Counted from the first letter of the stretch, positions 9,230-17,201 are shown. The stretch is 64,000 nt of DNA from Streptomyces sp. ASQP_92 (GCF_025399895.1 NZ_JAODUA010000016.1:1-64000); one strand, 5' to 3'. A program made the numbers and translations. The notes: generated by a model not told the origin, from the sequence alone.

Positions 9230-9718
9230 ATGTCCATCGCGGTTGTGGGTGCGCAGGAATGTGCGGGAGCGTTCCTGGAAAGAGATGAGTGGATCCCGAT
9301 GAGTGTCACATGGGAACCTCGCTCATCTGGGAGGCCGCTGTATCTCAGAATCTCTGGAGTCAACGGCGGAGAAGTCGAACTGAAAATCGACCCGCTGAAC
9401 GGGATGCTGACCCAGCTAATCGTCATCATCCCGCCCCCACAGGTCGAGAACAGGCATTCGGCACTTCCTGTCTTGCAAGTACAAGGTCAGGCTCCAGTCA
9501 TTGATCGTTCCCCTTGGGGATGGGTTGAAACCCCGGACAGCGCGGAGCCGCACAAGTCCATCGCGGAGACCGTCGAGAATCTTGGGTTTATTCAAGACCC
9601 AGATATAATTGGGGTGACGTTCTCTGACGAAGCCCCCGCCCGACACGTACGCTGCGAAGGCGTAACAGTTGGGGTCTCGAGCGCCGGTAGCCTGGTTCAA
9701 ATCACCGCCTGCCTTTGA
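9230..9718 (+). CDS. putative immunity protein for the ALF-repeat toxin
   Basis: 162 residues, no signal peptide or membrane segment, so cytoplasmic. The ATG lies 10 bp after the ALF-protein stop with a GGAGG site, indicating co-transcription. It begins MSIAVVGAQECAGAF and has an acidic, mixed alpha/beta sequence. I do not recognise the family; the immunity role is inferred only from position directly behind a toxin-like C-terminal domain. A terminator follows at 9784. Confidence 0.6.
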   Translation: MSIAVVGAQECAGAFLERDEWIPMSVTWEPRSSGRPLYLRISGVNGGEVELKIDPLNGMLTQLIVIIPPPQVENRHSALPVLQVQGQAPVIDRSPWGWVETPDSAEPHKSIAETVENLGFIQDPDIIGVTFSDEAPARHVRCEGVTVGVSSAGSLVQITACL

Positions 9719-9783
9719 CACGCTTGACGGGTCGCCGTTGTCGTAGAGGGCAATTCGCAATTCTGTAAGATCGCTCTACTCTG

Positions 9784-9813
9784 AAGGCCCGCCGGTTTAC
9801 CGTGTCGGGCCTT
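9784..9813 (+). terminator. rho-independent-type terminator
   Basis: Arms AAGGCCCG (9784-9791) and CGGGCCTT (9806-9813) with a 14-nt loop, followed by TTAGTGTTT. It closes the toxin/immunity unit. Confidence 0.7.
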
Positions 9814-9949
9814 TAGTGTTTCTCGCCTTTAAAGCGTGTGGGCATCGTGCTGAAGCGGGTGCCGATCCGGTGACTTCGGTCTAGGACATCATGGCGATCC
9901 TGGGGCTGGCTTATGCTCTGGGCGTCGAGTGCGTACCTCGGGAACTCTC

Positions 9950-10075
9950 CACCACCTCCCACCCACTACCGCTGGCACGTGTGGGGAACGAGCCGAGTGC
10001 GAACGGCGGTGCCGCAATGTCGAGCTGACCGGACGGATCAAGGAGACCCACGCGGAGTCCGGCGGCACGGCTTGA
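9950..10075 (+). pseudogene. relic of an IS3-family transposase (OrfB)
   Basis: In one frame the DNA reads ERAECERRCRNVELTGRIKETHAESGGT then stop, closely resembling the IS3 OrfB region before the DDE domain (usually ELTARIREIHAESRGTYG). A neighbouring frame gives THYRW, like the upstream YYRW motif, so the gene is also frameshifted. The DDE catalytic core is absent. It marks an old insertion between the toxin locus and the amidohydrolase. Confidence 0.6.
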
Positions 10076-10340
10076 GAGCCGAACCGCTTGCGCGCTCCCT
10101 GTCTGCCGAGCCTGATCGGGAGCATGACGAACCACCCGGGCCCGCTGAACCACATCATTTGCACGGCATGCCTCCGTGATCAGACCTGACGGAACGCCTG
10201 CTCAGCGGATGTTCCTTGACTGCACAAGGGGGCTGATCGGGTTGGGCCGCTTGTCGTCAGCTGGTGCGCGCCATACGCTGGATCTGATGGACCGTCAGAT
10301 CTAGGTCGGCTGAGCCGACAGGCAGTTGGGGGAAAGTGGC

Positions 10341-11564
10341 ATGGTCAGCACGGACAGTGAGAGCGTCGATCTTCCCCGGATCATCAGCGTTGACGACCAC
10401 GTGATCGAACCGGCGCACCTCTTCGAGACCTGGCTGCCGATCAAGTACCGGGACCGGGGGCCGAAACCCTTCACGGCCGGCATCGGGGAGCTGGCGTACA
10501 TCGGCGGGAAGTACAAGTTCACCACCGACCCCAAGGGGCAGGTCACGGACTGGTGGGAGTACGAGGGCAGCATCTTCCCGTACAAGCGGATCATCGCGGC
10601 CGTCGGCTTCTCCCGCGACGAGATGACGCTCGACGGCATCACGCGTGAAGAGATGCGCCGCGGGTGCTGGGATCCCAAAGCCCGCTTGGCGGACATGGAC
10701 CTCAACCATGTCGAGGCATCCCTTTGCTTCCCAACCTTCCCGCGCTTCTGCGGGCAGACCTTCGCCGAGGCTCAGGACAAGGAGGTCGCGCTCGCCTGTG
10801 TCCGGGCCTACAACGACTGGATGGTCGAGGAATGGTGTGGAGACAGCGGTGGTCGGCTGATCCCGCTGTGCCTCATTCCCCTGTGGGACGTCGACCTTGC
10901 GGTTACGGAGATCAAGCGAAACGCTGCTCGCGGCGTGCGCGCGGTGACGTTCTCCGAGATCCCGACGTACCTGGGCCTGCCATCCATCCACTCCGGGTAC
11001 TGGGATCCCTTCTTCGCGGCGTGCGAGGAGACCGGGACCGTCGTGAACATGCATATCGGTTCGTCCTCGCAGATGCCTGCGGCTTCGCCCGACGCTCCGC
11101 CCGCTGTCCAGGCCGCGCTCAGCTTCAACAACGCCATGGCGTCGATGATGGACTTCCTCTTCTCGGGGGTCCTGGTCAAGTTCCCCCGCCTCAAACTCGC
11201 ATACAGCGAAGGGCAGATGGGGTGGATCCCGTACGCCTTGGAACGGGCCGACGACGTCTGGGAAGAGCACCGAGCTTGGGGTGGGGTCAAGGATTTGATC
11301 CCGGAGCCGCCGTCCTCGTACTACTACCGGCAGATTTTTTGCTGCTTCTTCCGTGACAAGCACGGAATCGAAGCCATCGAGACCGTCGGCGTGAACAATG
11401 CAACCTTCGAGACCGATTACCCGCATGTCGACTCGACGTGGCCCAACACGAAGCAGGTGGCCACAGAGCACATGGCAGGTCTCACAGATGACGTTGCGTA
11501 CAAATTGCTGCGCGGCAACGCCATCCGAATGTTGGGCCTCCCGCTTGACGGAGGCCGCGTTTAA
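10341..11564 (+). CDS. amidohydrolase family 2 metal-dependent hydrolase
   Basis: 407 residues from ATG 10341 with GGGGGAAAG just upstream. The opening motif ISVDDHVIEPAHLFETWLP has the metal-binding D-x-H pattern of the amidohydrolase_2 (ACMSD-like) TIM-barrel family. Later metal or substrate-pocket candidates are VVNMHIGSSSQ and the C-terminal TFETDYPHVDSTWP. Such enzymes hydrolyse or decarboxylate aromatic or related carboxylates; the substrate cannot be read from sequence. It is a lone gene with its own terminator, probably cargo of the inserted region. Confidence 0.8.
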   Translation: MVSTDSESVDLPRIISVDDHVIEPAHLFETWLPIKYRDRGPKPFTAGIGELAYIGGKYKFTTDPKGQVTDWWEYEGSIFPYKRIIAAVGFSRDEMTLDGITREEMRRGCWDPKARLADMDLNHVEASLCFPTFPRFCGQTFAEAQDKEVALACVRAYNDWMVEEWCGDSGGRLIPLCLIPLWDVDLAVTEIKRNAARGVRAVTFSEIPTYLGLPSIHSGYWDPFFAACEETGTVVNMHIGSSSQMPAASPDAPPAVQAALSFNNAMASMMDFLFSGVLVKFPRLKLAYSEGQMGWIPYALERADDVWEEHRAWGGVKDLIPEPPSSYYYRQIFCCFFRDKHGIEAIETVGVNNATFETDYPHVDSTWPNTKQVATEHMAGLTDDVAYKLLRGNAIRMLGLPLDGGRV

Positions 11565-11614
11565 CTCGAGGGAGCTTACTGCGCAGAAATGGAAACGCGA
11601 GGTAGGTACGCGTC

Positions 11615-11649
11615 AAAGGGCGCTCCATCCATCTGATGAAGCGCCCTTT
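11615..11649. terminator. bidirectional terminator
   Basis: Perfect 9-bp arms AAAGGGCGC (11615-11623) and GCGCCCTTT (11641-11649). It lies between the amidohydrolase and the convergent DUF6551 gene and can serve both. Confidence 0.75.
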
Positions 11650-11661
11650 AACATGCAGGAC

Positions 11662-12516
11662 TCAGAGACTCATACTAAGCTGCTTTTGGTTCTTTTGTGC
11701 TGATGAGGCTTGCTGTGGCACGCCCCACATGGTGGGGACCTTCCCGGAACGGCGACTGGTGTTATAGGCCATTCGCATCACTGTGTCAACTCCCTGGGTC
11801 ACGGTGCAGCCTGTCGAGGTTCGCATCCCTCGTCCTTTACCAAGAACGCTTGAAGGGCCTCCATCGAAATTCGAGAGCTTCTTGGTCAGCGAATCGATGT
11901 TGATGTGAGGGCAGTCGCCCAGGAAGGACGCGAGTCCGAGCAAGACGTGCGCGTTGACCGCTGCTGGCTCGTTCCCCCAAGCTTTCGTCACCACTGCAAT
12001 GACCGTTTGTAGCGTGTCTCCAGGGCGTCGAGAAGAGCGGTAGATGGAACTAAGCGCAGATACCGCAGCGATGCTACAGGGGCCCGAGTCCGACACCTTC
12101 CATCCGTACTGCTTGGCGATCCGTGTGATTTCCAGCGCCTCAGGGCGACGAGCTGTCACCTCGGCAAGGAACTTGTAAATCGTCGCTACTCGTCGGTTGT
12201 CGTTGAGCCCCAGGAAGAGTTCCGCCTCTTCGGCCAGTGTCAGTCCGCGAAACACCTTCATCCGGATTTTGGTGTCTCCGTGTCCCGCTGCCTTGCAGAG
12301 CTCGCCCCGATTTTGTCCATCAAGCCAAACGAACGATCCGTCAGTTCTGGCGGAAACAGTTGGAACGCCCACCCGCCTCTCGTCATACCCCTCCCTGCAC
12401 TTGCGGGTGACCCACACTCGATCCGCCGGGCGAGTATTCACCCGGTCGTCGGTGCCAACCTCATTCGGCGCGACGAGTTCGATTTCTGCGGTCTGGTGAA
12501 CTTCTACGGTTGTCAC
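11662..12516 (-). CDS. DUF6551-type ParB-like protein
   Basis: 284 residues from a GTG at 12516 that overlaps the preceding gene's stop (GTGA). The N-terminal part has the pattern seen in DUF6551/ParB-superfamily proteins: VGVPTVSARTDGSFVWLDGQNRGELCKAAG (a D-G-x-x-R nucleotide-pocket-like element), then LTLAEEAELFLGLNDNRR. The rest is helical. It forms a translationally coupled pair with a second ParB-like protein. Base composition is visibly less G+C-rich than the neighbours, indicating recent transfer. Function unknown; CTP or DNA binding is inferred from the fold only. Confidence 0.65.
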   Translation of the reverse strand: MTTVEVHQTAEIELVAPNEVGTDDRVNTRPADRVWVTRKCREGYDERRVGVPTVSARTDGSFVWLDGQNRGELCKAAGHGDTKIRMKVFRGLTLAEEAELFLGLNDNRRVATIYKFLAEVTARRPEALEITRIAKQYGWKVSDSGPCSIAAVSALSSIYRSSRRPGDTLQTVIAVVTKAWGNEPAAVNAHVLLGLASFLGDCPHINIDSLTKKLSNFDGGPSSVLGKGRGMRTSTGCTVTQGVDTVMRMAYNTSRRSGKVPTMWGVPQQASSAQKNQKQLSMSL

Positions 12517-13406
12517 TGCATCTCCTGGAGTTGTTTAAGGAGCACGTACAAGTCTTGACGGCCCCTTTTGATTTCCTTCATGGCGTAGTCTCGACTACCG
12601 GCAGGGATGTCATCAGGTAGGCCGAAACTTACTAGCCCCGAGATTCCGCCTGTGACTTGATCAATTCCCATCCTGAAATCGGCGATTGTTCGCTTTCGGA
12701 ATCTTTGTGCTGCTACCTTGGTGATGGCGGTGGCGATTTCCAGTTGACCACTTCCTTCCTTATTGGTCATTCCTTCTTCGAACTCTGAAAGAGTTTCAGG
12801 GGTTTGGCCGCGGCGAAACTTGGCGTAGATGCGGTCGATCATTCGTTCGGCGTCCACGCTATTCGGAGATAGGTCGACTGCGGAAAGCATTACTGTGAGA
12901 GTTTTGCGAGCCGAGTAGCATTTTTCGTCGCACTCGAGTTGCCCCTCTTGGCATGCGTCGATCATGCGGACTACGCGGCGCAGTGATTTTGGAGTTAGGT
13001 CAACTGCTAGTGCGGTATGCGCCGAACATGAGAAAGATCTCTTGGGGACGTCTGCGGGTTTTGGGAATTCATTCAGCCTTATGGCGAGATTTACTCGGTC
13101 TCTAGGAGCCATGGGGACCGCGCACAACTGCTCCTCCGAAGCTGTGACATGGTCTCCAAGCACAGTGCAGGCGTCTACTACATCGGCCGGAAATGCGACG
13201 CGAACGGTAGCCCGTCGCAATTCAACACATGCCCGATATCGGCGGTACCCACTCACGAGCTCCATACTCGCGGGGTTCACGAGAAGGGGGGTGCGAATTC
13301 CGACCCGCTTGACCGAGGCCTTCAGACCGTCCAGCGAAGGGATGGCGTGGCGGACCGGGAAGTCGACGTTGATATGATCGAGTGGAATTGTCTTAAAATC
13401 GGCCAC
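12513..13406 (-). CDS. ParB/Srx N-terminal-domain protein
   Basis: 297 residues from a GTG at 13406 with GGAGAAG upstream. Residues 5-75 match the ParB/sulfiredoxin N-terminal fold: IPLDHINVDFPVRHAI, LKASVKRVGIRTPLLV and the signature ELVSGYRRYRAC. A middle helical part may be DNA-binding. No parA is adjacent, and the next gene in the pair is a second ParB-like protein, so this is unlikely to be ordinary partitioning. Low G+C relative to surroundings. Phage, plasmid or defence origin are all possible. Confidence 0.7.
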   Translation of the reverse strand: MADFKTIPLDHINVDFPVRHAIPSLDGLKASVKRVGIRTPLLVNPASMELVSGYRRYRACVELRRATVRVAFPADVVDACTVLGDHVTASEEQLCAVPMAPRDRVNLAIRLNEFPKPADVPKRSFSCSAHTALAVDLTPKSLRRVVRMIDACQEGQLECDEKCYSARKTLTVMLSAVDLSPNSVDAERMIDRIYAKFRRGQTPETLSEFEEGMTNKEGSGQLEIATAITKVAAQRFRKRTIADFRMGIDQVTGGISGLVSFGLPDDIPAGSRDYAMKEIKRGRQDLYVLLKQLQEMQ

Positions 13407-13560
13407 GCTTCTCCAGCCTTCGAGGCGTCTCTTGTTTCCAGCGTGAACCTAGATAATGAGGTACGCGATTTGCAAGCTGTGGTGTACCTGATCACTCCCT
13501 GGGCGTAGTGCGGTCTCTGTGGCCTCAAAAGCGATATGACCAATCCTGGAAAGTCTGACC

Positions 13561-13577
13561 AGTAATCTGTGATTACT
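13561..13577. promoter_or_regulatory. AT-rich dyad, possible operator
   Basis: AGTAATC-TGT-GATTACT is a perfect 7-bp dyad inside the AT-rich 390-bp gap between the ParB-like gene (start 13406, minus) and the FkbM gene (start 13800, plus). It is the best candidate operator for either divergent promoter. Confidence 0.4.
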
Positions 13578-13799
13578 TGTTGCTCAATGTGTATTTCGCG
13601 CCTACGTGAATCTTGGCGTCTAGGCGGTGGCTGTAGGACGCCATAGGGGAAACGTGGGCCGCGCCTGCCCCTGTAGACGATCTTTGGAGTGCCCAGATGA
13701 GAGGCCTTCCGGGGCGCTCACACGGCTCCTTCCTAGTGAGGTATGTCCCGTGCTCGCGCCGAGGGTTACGGTGTCCCGGGCTCCACGGAAGGCGGACAC

Positions 13800-14720
13800 A
13801 TGGCTACCCCTCTCTCAGACGCGCTGGTCACGCTTGGCCGCAGGTACGTGCGCGATGCGCCGGGCAGCCTTGGCAAGGCGGCTATGGCCGAGCGTCTTTT
13901 GAATCCCTACCTCCGTGACCATCCGCGGCGACGCGTGGTCGAGGCCCGATCCGGAGTCAGGTTCGCTGTCGACACCCAGGATCTGATTCAGCGCTACCTC
14001 TACCTTTTCGGGGTGTGGGAGCCCCACATGACGCATTGGTTGCAGGCGCGCTTGCAGGCTGGCGACGTCTTCGTTGACGTCGGGGCCAACATCGGCGCCT
14101 TCTCCATCCTTGCCTCCCGCGCGGTGGGCGACAGCGGACGTGTCGTAGCCATCGAGGCCTCGCCCGAGTTCCATCGCCGTGTGCTCCAGCACGTCGATCT
14201 CAACGGGTGCCGCAACGTCCGAGCGGTCAACGTCGCCGTGGCCGACAGTCGGAAGACGCTGACCTTCGTCCTCGCCAGCTCGAAAAACATGGGCGCCAAC
14301 TCGATCGTCCCGTACGACGGGCCGGCAGAGTCCACTTTCGAGATGGCGGCGCTCCCCTTGTCAGAGGTCCTGCGGGCGGACGAGATCGCGAAGGCACGCG
14401 TGATCAAGATCGATGTCGAGGGTGCGGAGGGCGGGGCCGTCCGGGGCCTGGCCCCCGTGCTCGATGAGCTACGCCCGGACGTCGAGATCGCTGTGGAGGT
14501 GACGCCCGACCGCATGGAGCAACTCGGCGACTCTGTCGATGAGTTGATGGGGATCATGCGGAAGCACGGCTTCAATGCCTATCGGCTCGTGAATGACTAC
14601 TCGGCAGGAAGCTACCCCTGCGCCGTCCGGTCGCCCATCCGGCCCCAGCGGTGGCGGGAGCCGATCGTTGGCGAGACCGAGCTTGTCTTCTCCCGCGTGG
14701 ACGCCGAGTTTCTGAGCTGA
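13800..14720 (+). CDS. FkbM family SAM-dependent methyltransferase
   Basis: 306 residues. ATG 13800 is chosen over 13743 because GGAAGGCGG sits just upstream. The class I methyltransferase motif I is clear (VFVDVGANIGAFSILASRAVG), followed by the acidic VVAIEASPE and the FkbM signature VIKIDVEGAEGGAVRGL. FkbM proteins O-methylate sugars or natural products; the acceptor is unknown here. It is not in a biosynthetic cluster; a family 2 glycosyltransferase lies 3 kb away, which may hint at glycan modification. Confidence 0.85.
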   Translation: MATPLSDALVTLGRRYVRDAPGSLGKAAMAERLLNPYLRDHPRRRVVEARSGVRFAVDTQDLIQRYLYLFGVWEPHMTHWLQARLQAGDVFVDVGANIGAFSILASRAVGDSGRVVAIEASPEFHRRVLQHVDLNGCRNVRAVNVAVADSRKTLTFVLASSKNMGANSIVPYDGPAESTFEMAALPLSEVLRADEIAKARVIKIDVEGAEGGAVRGLAPVLDELRPDVEIAVEVTPDRMEQLGDSVDELMGIMRKHGFNAYRLVNDYSAGSYPCAVRSPIRPQRWREPIVGETELVFSRVDAEFLS

Positions 14721-14774
14721 CACGCGAAGGGCCCGGTCCTCGGTGCTGCACGAGAGCCAGGCCTCTTCGGCCCC

Positions 14775-14981
14775 TCACCAGTGGATCGGGTCCCACTCGC
14801 CGCCGGCGCACACCGGGCAGGGCACGCGACGGGTGTGTCGGCAGACCGAGCACCCCTCGAAGCCACAGCAGTGCGGGCACCAAATCGTGCGGTGCCCGGT
14901 GCAGCAACCGCAGTAGAACAGGGCGGGCTCGTGGTCGGTGCTGTCCTGTTCAGACGGCCCTACCCGCTCCGCCGTCGTCAT
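14775..14981 (-). CDS. Cys-rich zinc-ribbon-like small protein
   Basis: 68 residues with many Cys pairs: YCGCC, WCPHCCGFEGCSVC and CPVC, arranged like treble-clef or rubredoxin-type zinc sites. ATG 14981 overlaps the upstream stop (ATGA), so it is the last gene of the coupled seven-gene minus-strand run that starts at 17089. Probably a metal-binding adaptor; exact role unknown. Confidence 0.65.
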   Translation of the reverse strand: MTTAERVGPSEQDSTDHEPALFYCGCCTGHRTIWCPHCCGFEGCSVCRHTRRVPCPVCAGGEWDPIHW

Positions 14982-15364
14982 CCGAACGCGCTCGCAGGAA
15001 GGTGTGGCCCGTCGTCCCCAGTGTCGGTTTCCGGGGGCATCACGCGATAGCCGCGGCTCTCGGCGATGAGCAGGATGTCGGTGAGAGCCTCGCGTGTACG
15101 GGTAAGGGCGAAGCGGAGTTCGTCGATGGTGGCGCTCGGGTTGTCAAGCACCGCCCGAGCGCCGGCGAGTACGTCCTCCGCCGAACTCGTCTGGGCTTCC
15201 TCCAACTCGTCAGCCAGGCGGGACAGGCCACTGTCCGTGCTGCCGGGACTGAGATAGCACCGTTTCCCTTCGACGCTTGTCCAAGGGAGAAGCCGCATCT
15301 GCGATGCAGTGGCGTCCCTGTACGGAGACAGGGAGGGAACGCCGAGAGTCGGATCGGTCGTCAC
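14978..15364 (-). CDS. small hypothetical protein coupled to GntR gene
   Basis: 128 residues. The GTG at 15364 overlaps the stop of the GntR gene (GTGA), and its own stop overlaps the next ATG, so it is read by translational coupling. The C-terminal half is a helical pair (SRLADELEEAQTSSAEDVLAGARAV, RFALTRTREALTDILLIAES). No known domain recognised. Confidence 0.6.
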   Translation of the reverse strand: MTTDPTLGVPSLSPYRDATASQMRLLPWTSVEGKRCYLSPGSTDSGLSRLADELEEAQTSSAEDVLAGARAVLDNPSATIDELRFALTRTREALTDILLIAESRGYRVMPPETDTGDDGPHLPASAFG

Positions 15365-16107
15365 GCCGTCGCCTCCAGGCCGCGCGCCGCGGGGGCAGGG
15401 GACTCGTAGATGGCCTCTGAGCTGTGGCCGGGGAGCACCAGGAGCGCGGCCTCCACCACTCGGCCCGAGGCGTCCCATGAGCGCCGCTCGATGGTGAGAA
15501 CCGCGGTGCCAGTGCCGATCCGGAGCGCCCACGCTTCCTCTGCGCCGGGCAACCGTGACGTGACGCGTGAGACCGTGCGCGTCACCTCGATTCCCACCTC
15601 TGCGAGCCGGACTCGGATGTCTTCGCCGAAGGGCGTTGTCGGGCTCGTCAGTGGCACATCGAGCTTCGCGACGTCGCACGGCACGTAGACGCGGGCGAGG
15701 GTGCAGGGCGAGCCTCTGTGGTGACCGAGATAGACGTATTCGGTCAGCAGCGTCTTCATGGGCAGGCCCAGCAGGGAGGCAAGGCGAGGGCCCGATTCGA
15801 CCTCGCCGCTTCGAACGCTGACGTCGACCGCGATGTTGTCCGCCGCCCAGGTGTCCGCCGAGGCGTAGTCGGCGAAGTACGCGATCCGGCCGAACGTGTG
15901 GCGGACGAAGTTCCCCCGGCCGTGCTTCCTAAGGATCAGACCCTCGTTCTCCAAGGCTTGGATGGCTTCTCGGACGGTCACATGACTGGCGCTGTACTGA
16001 CGTGCCAGTACCGCCTCGGAGGGCAGTTGGTCGCCTGCGGACAATGACCCCGTGGTGATCTGACGTCGGATGTCATCTGCGATGTGCGCATACCGGTTGG
16101 TTGCCAT
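15361..16107 (-). CDS. GntR/HutC-family regulator
   Basis: 248 residues. Residues 1-70 form a winged helix with GntR signature GDQLPSEAVLARQYSASHVTVREAIQALENEGLI and the wing KHGRGNFV. Residues about 90-235 match a UTRA effector-binding domain. Start ATG 16107 lies 9 bp after the upstream small gene. It sits in the middle of a run of tiny coupled genes, an arrangement seen in Streptomyces AICEs; its target may be the tandem CTAG sites at 17122-17197 or another site. The ligand is unknown. Confidence 0.85.
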   Translation of the reverse strand: MATNRYAHIADDIRRQITTGSLSAGDQLPSEAVLARQYSASHVTVREAIQALENEGLILRKHGRGNFVRHTFGRIAYFADYASADTWAADNIAVDVSVRSGEVESGPRLASLLGLPMKTLLTEYVYLGHHRGSPCTLARVYVPCDVAKLDVPLTSPTTPFGEDIRVRLAEVGIEVTRTVSRVTSRLPGAEEAWALRIGTGTAVLTIERRSWDASGRVVEAALLVLPGHSSEAIYESPAPAARGLEATA

Positions 16108-16116
16108 GGCTGGTGA

Positions 16117-16335
16117 TCACCACTTCCTGACGGCGCGTGTGATGGGCAGTCGGGTCTTCGCGTGCACGGTCATGGATTCGCCGCTGGCAAAACGCAACTG
16201 CCTTGCCCGGTAAGGGAGGTCGGACAGGTTCGTGACCTCGAAGGCCATGCCGCCGATCGTGATGACGTCGTGGACCTGGATCGTGCGAGCCGTGGCCTCC
16301 ACAGGGATCACGGTCGGCCCGTATCGGTACGTCAT
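16117..16335 (-). CDS. 72-residue hypothetical protein
   Basis: Begins MTYRYGPTVIPVEATARTIQVHD; the ATG at 16335 overlaps the stop of the upstream 59-residue gene (ATGA). Predicted all-beta small protein (VITIGGMAFEVTNLSD). No family name known to me. Located 9 bp before the GntR gene. Confidence 0.65.
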   Translation of the reverse strand: MTYRYGPTVIPVEATARTIQVHDVITIGGMAFEVTNLSDLPYRARQLRFASGESMTVHAKTRLPITRAVRKW

Positions 16336-16511
16336 AGGGCCACCCCCTGCCGCAGGGCCTTGGTGTGGGGGTGGCAGGAGCAGGTGCACGGTTCGCAGGT
16401 GACCCCGGGGGGAATGTCCTTCAGCTCCGCCTCGCGACACTCGGGGTCCGTGCCGACGTGGCAGACGAGGGACCGGGAGGGCGTGGGGACGCTGAGAATC
16501 TCCCTGGTCAT
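16332..16511 (-). CDS. 59-residue Cys-rich protein
   Basis: A very short gene found by its coupling: ATG 16511 overlaps the upstream stop and its stop overlaps the downstream ATG. The product starts MTREILSVPTPSRSLVCHVG and has six Cys (VCHVG, PECRE, VTCEPCTCSCHPH), the last cluster resembling a zinc or iron site. Function unknown. Confidence 0.6.
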   Translation of the reverse strand: MTREILSVPTPSRSLVCHVGTDPECREAELKDIPPGVTCEPCTCSCHPHTKALRQGVAL

Positions 16512-16801
16512 CGGGCCCCCTCCGTCATGTAAGGGCGCGGGCAGCCCTGCGACATCCAGCGTTTGGGCGCCCTTCGCTGAGCGGCGTGTTCCTCCGCGGT
16601 GAGCAGGTACGGGCGGATGAGGGCCACCTCCTCACCGCGGATGGTGTCTACGGGCCAGGACCGTCGGCGCGTCACCGCGGGCCAGTCCGGAGGTGCCGGT
16701 AACTCCGTGACCGGCACCTTCACCGGGTGCCGCTCACGAAGGAAAACGCAGGTGAGCCGCTGTCTGGCCCACGCGGTAGTGCTGCGGATACGGTTGAACA
16801 C
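16508..16801 (-). CDS. 97-residue basic hypothetical protein
   Basis: GTG 16801 has GGGAGC upstream; the stop overlaps the next ATG. The protein starts MFNRIRSTTAWARQRL and is basic with LIRPYLLTAEEHAAQRR near the end. This C-terminal pattern is common in small proteins next to Streptomyces AICE regulators. No enzymatic motif. Confidence 0.6.
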   Translation of the reverse strand: MFNRIRSTTAWARQRLTCVFLRERHPVKVPVTELPAPPDWPAVTRRRSWPVDTIRGEEVALIRPYLLTAEEHAAQRRAPKRWMSQGCPRPYMTEGAR

Positions 16802-16843
16802 GCTGCAGCTCCCAAAAGCTGATAGCCGTGCCCCCGGACGCCT

Positions 16844-17089
16844 CTACGTCGCGGGGGTTTTCTTCTGTAATGCGGCCCGTGCCGTGCGCCCGTTCGCGCC
16901 GCTGTCGAGCCCCCACTCGTCGGCAGTCCCCAGCAACCCGAAGAGCTCATGCCAGCTCGCCGAGGAGGGCAGGTCCGGCACGTCCACCTCTATGGCGATG
17001 CGGTCGGCCTGGTCCTGGAGGCGCGGGGTGAATCCAGCAGCCGTCAGACGCGCCACGAGCTCGTGCGCGCGTGCCTCGGTCGAGCACAA
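16844..17089 (-). CDS. 81-residue hypothetical protein, TTG start
   Basis: The start is TTG at 17089, supported by GGAGGAA 6 nt upstream. The product begins MCSTEARAHELVARL and has an alpha/beta look (LTAAGFTPRL, RIAIEVDVPDLP). It is the first gene of the seven-gene minus-strand run and faces the divergent GntR gene across the four 19-bp CTAG repeats, so it is the probable direct target of that control region. Confidence 0.6.
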   Translation of the reverse strand: MCSTEARAHELVARLTAAGFTPRLQDQADRIAIEVDVPDLPSSASWHELFGLLGTADEWGLDSGANGRTARAALQKKTPAT

Positions 17090-17121
17090 GGCGTTCCTCC
17101 GTCGCCACTGGCACTCCGTCG

Positions 17122-17197
17122 AGCTAGTCGTCTCAGATCAAGCTAGACGACTAGCTTTCACCTAGCGGTCTAGCTTAGAGATAGTCGGCTAGATTTG
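17122..17197. promoter_or_regulatory. four tandem 19-bp CTAG repeats (operator/iteron array)
   Basis: Units start at 17122, 17141, 17160 and 17179, exactly 19 bp apart; consensus roughly AGCTAG-N4-CTAG-N5. Unit 2 contains the dyad AAGCTAG-ACGA-CTAGCTT. CTAG is normally rare in high-G+C DNA, yet six copies occur in 70 bp. The array covers the divergent promoters of the 17089 minus gene and the 17202 GntR gene; the fourth unit holds a possible -10 (TAGATT). Cooperative binding by the GntR protein is the simplest reading; replication iterons are the alternative. Confidence 0.65.
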
Positions 17198-17201
17198 CCA
17201 T

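Noticed and set aside
9690..9712. tRNA T-arm-like GGTTCAAATC as left att site
   Set aside because: It lies inside the immunity gene and lacks the rest of the tRNA-Ile 3' half.
9416..9760. 114-codon minus-strand frame overlapping the putative immunity gene
   Set aside because: Overlaps the plus-strand gene almost completely; the latter has a strong ribosome site and tight coupling to the toxin gene.
17122..17197. CRISPR array
   Set aside because: Units are 19 bp, contiguous and without spacers, so they are tandem operators or iterons. No other CRISPR-like pattern seen.
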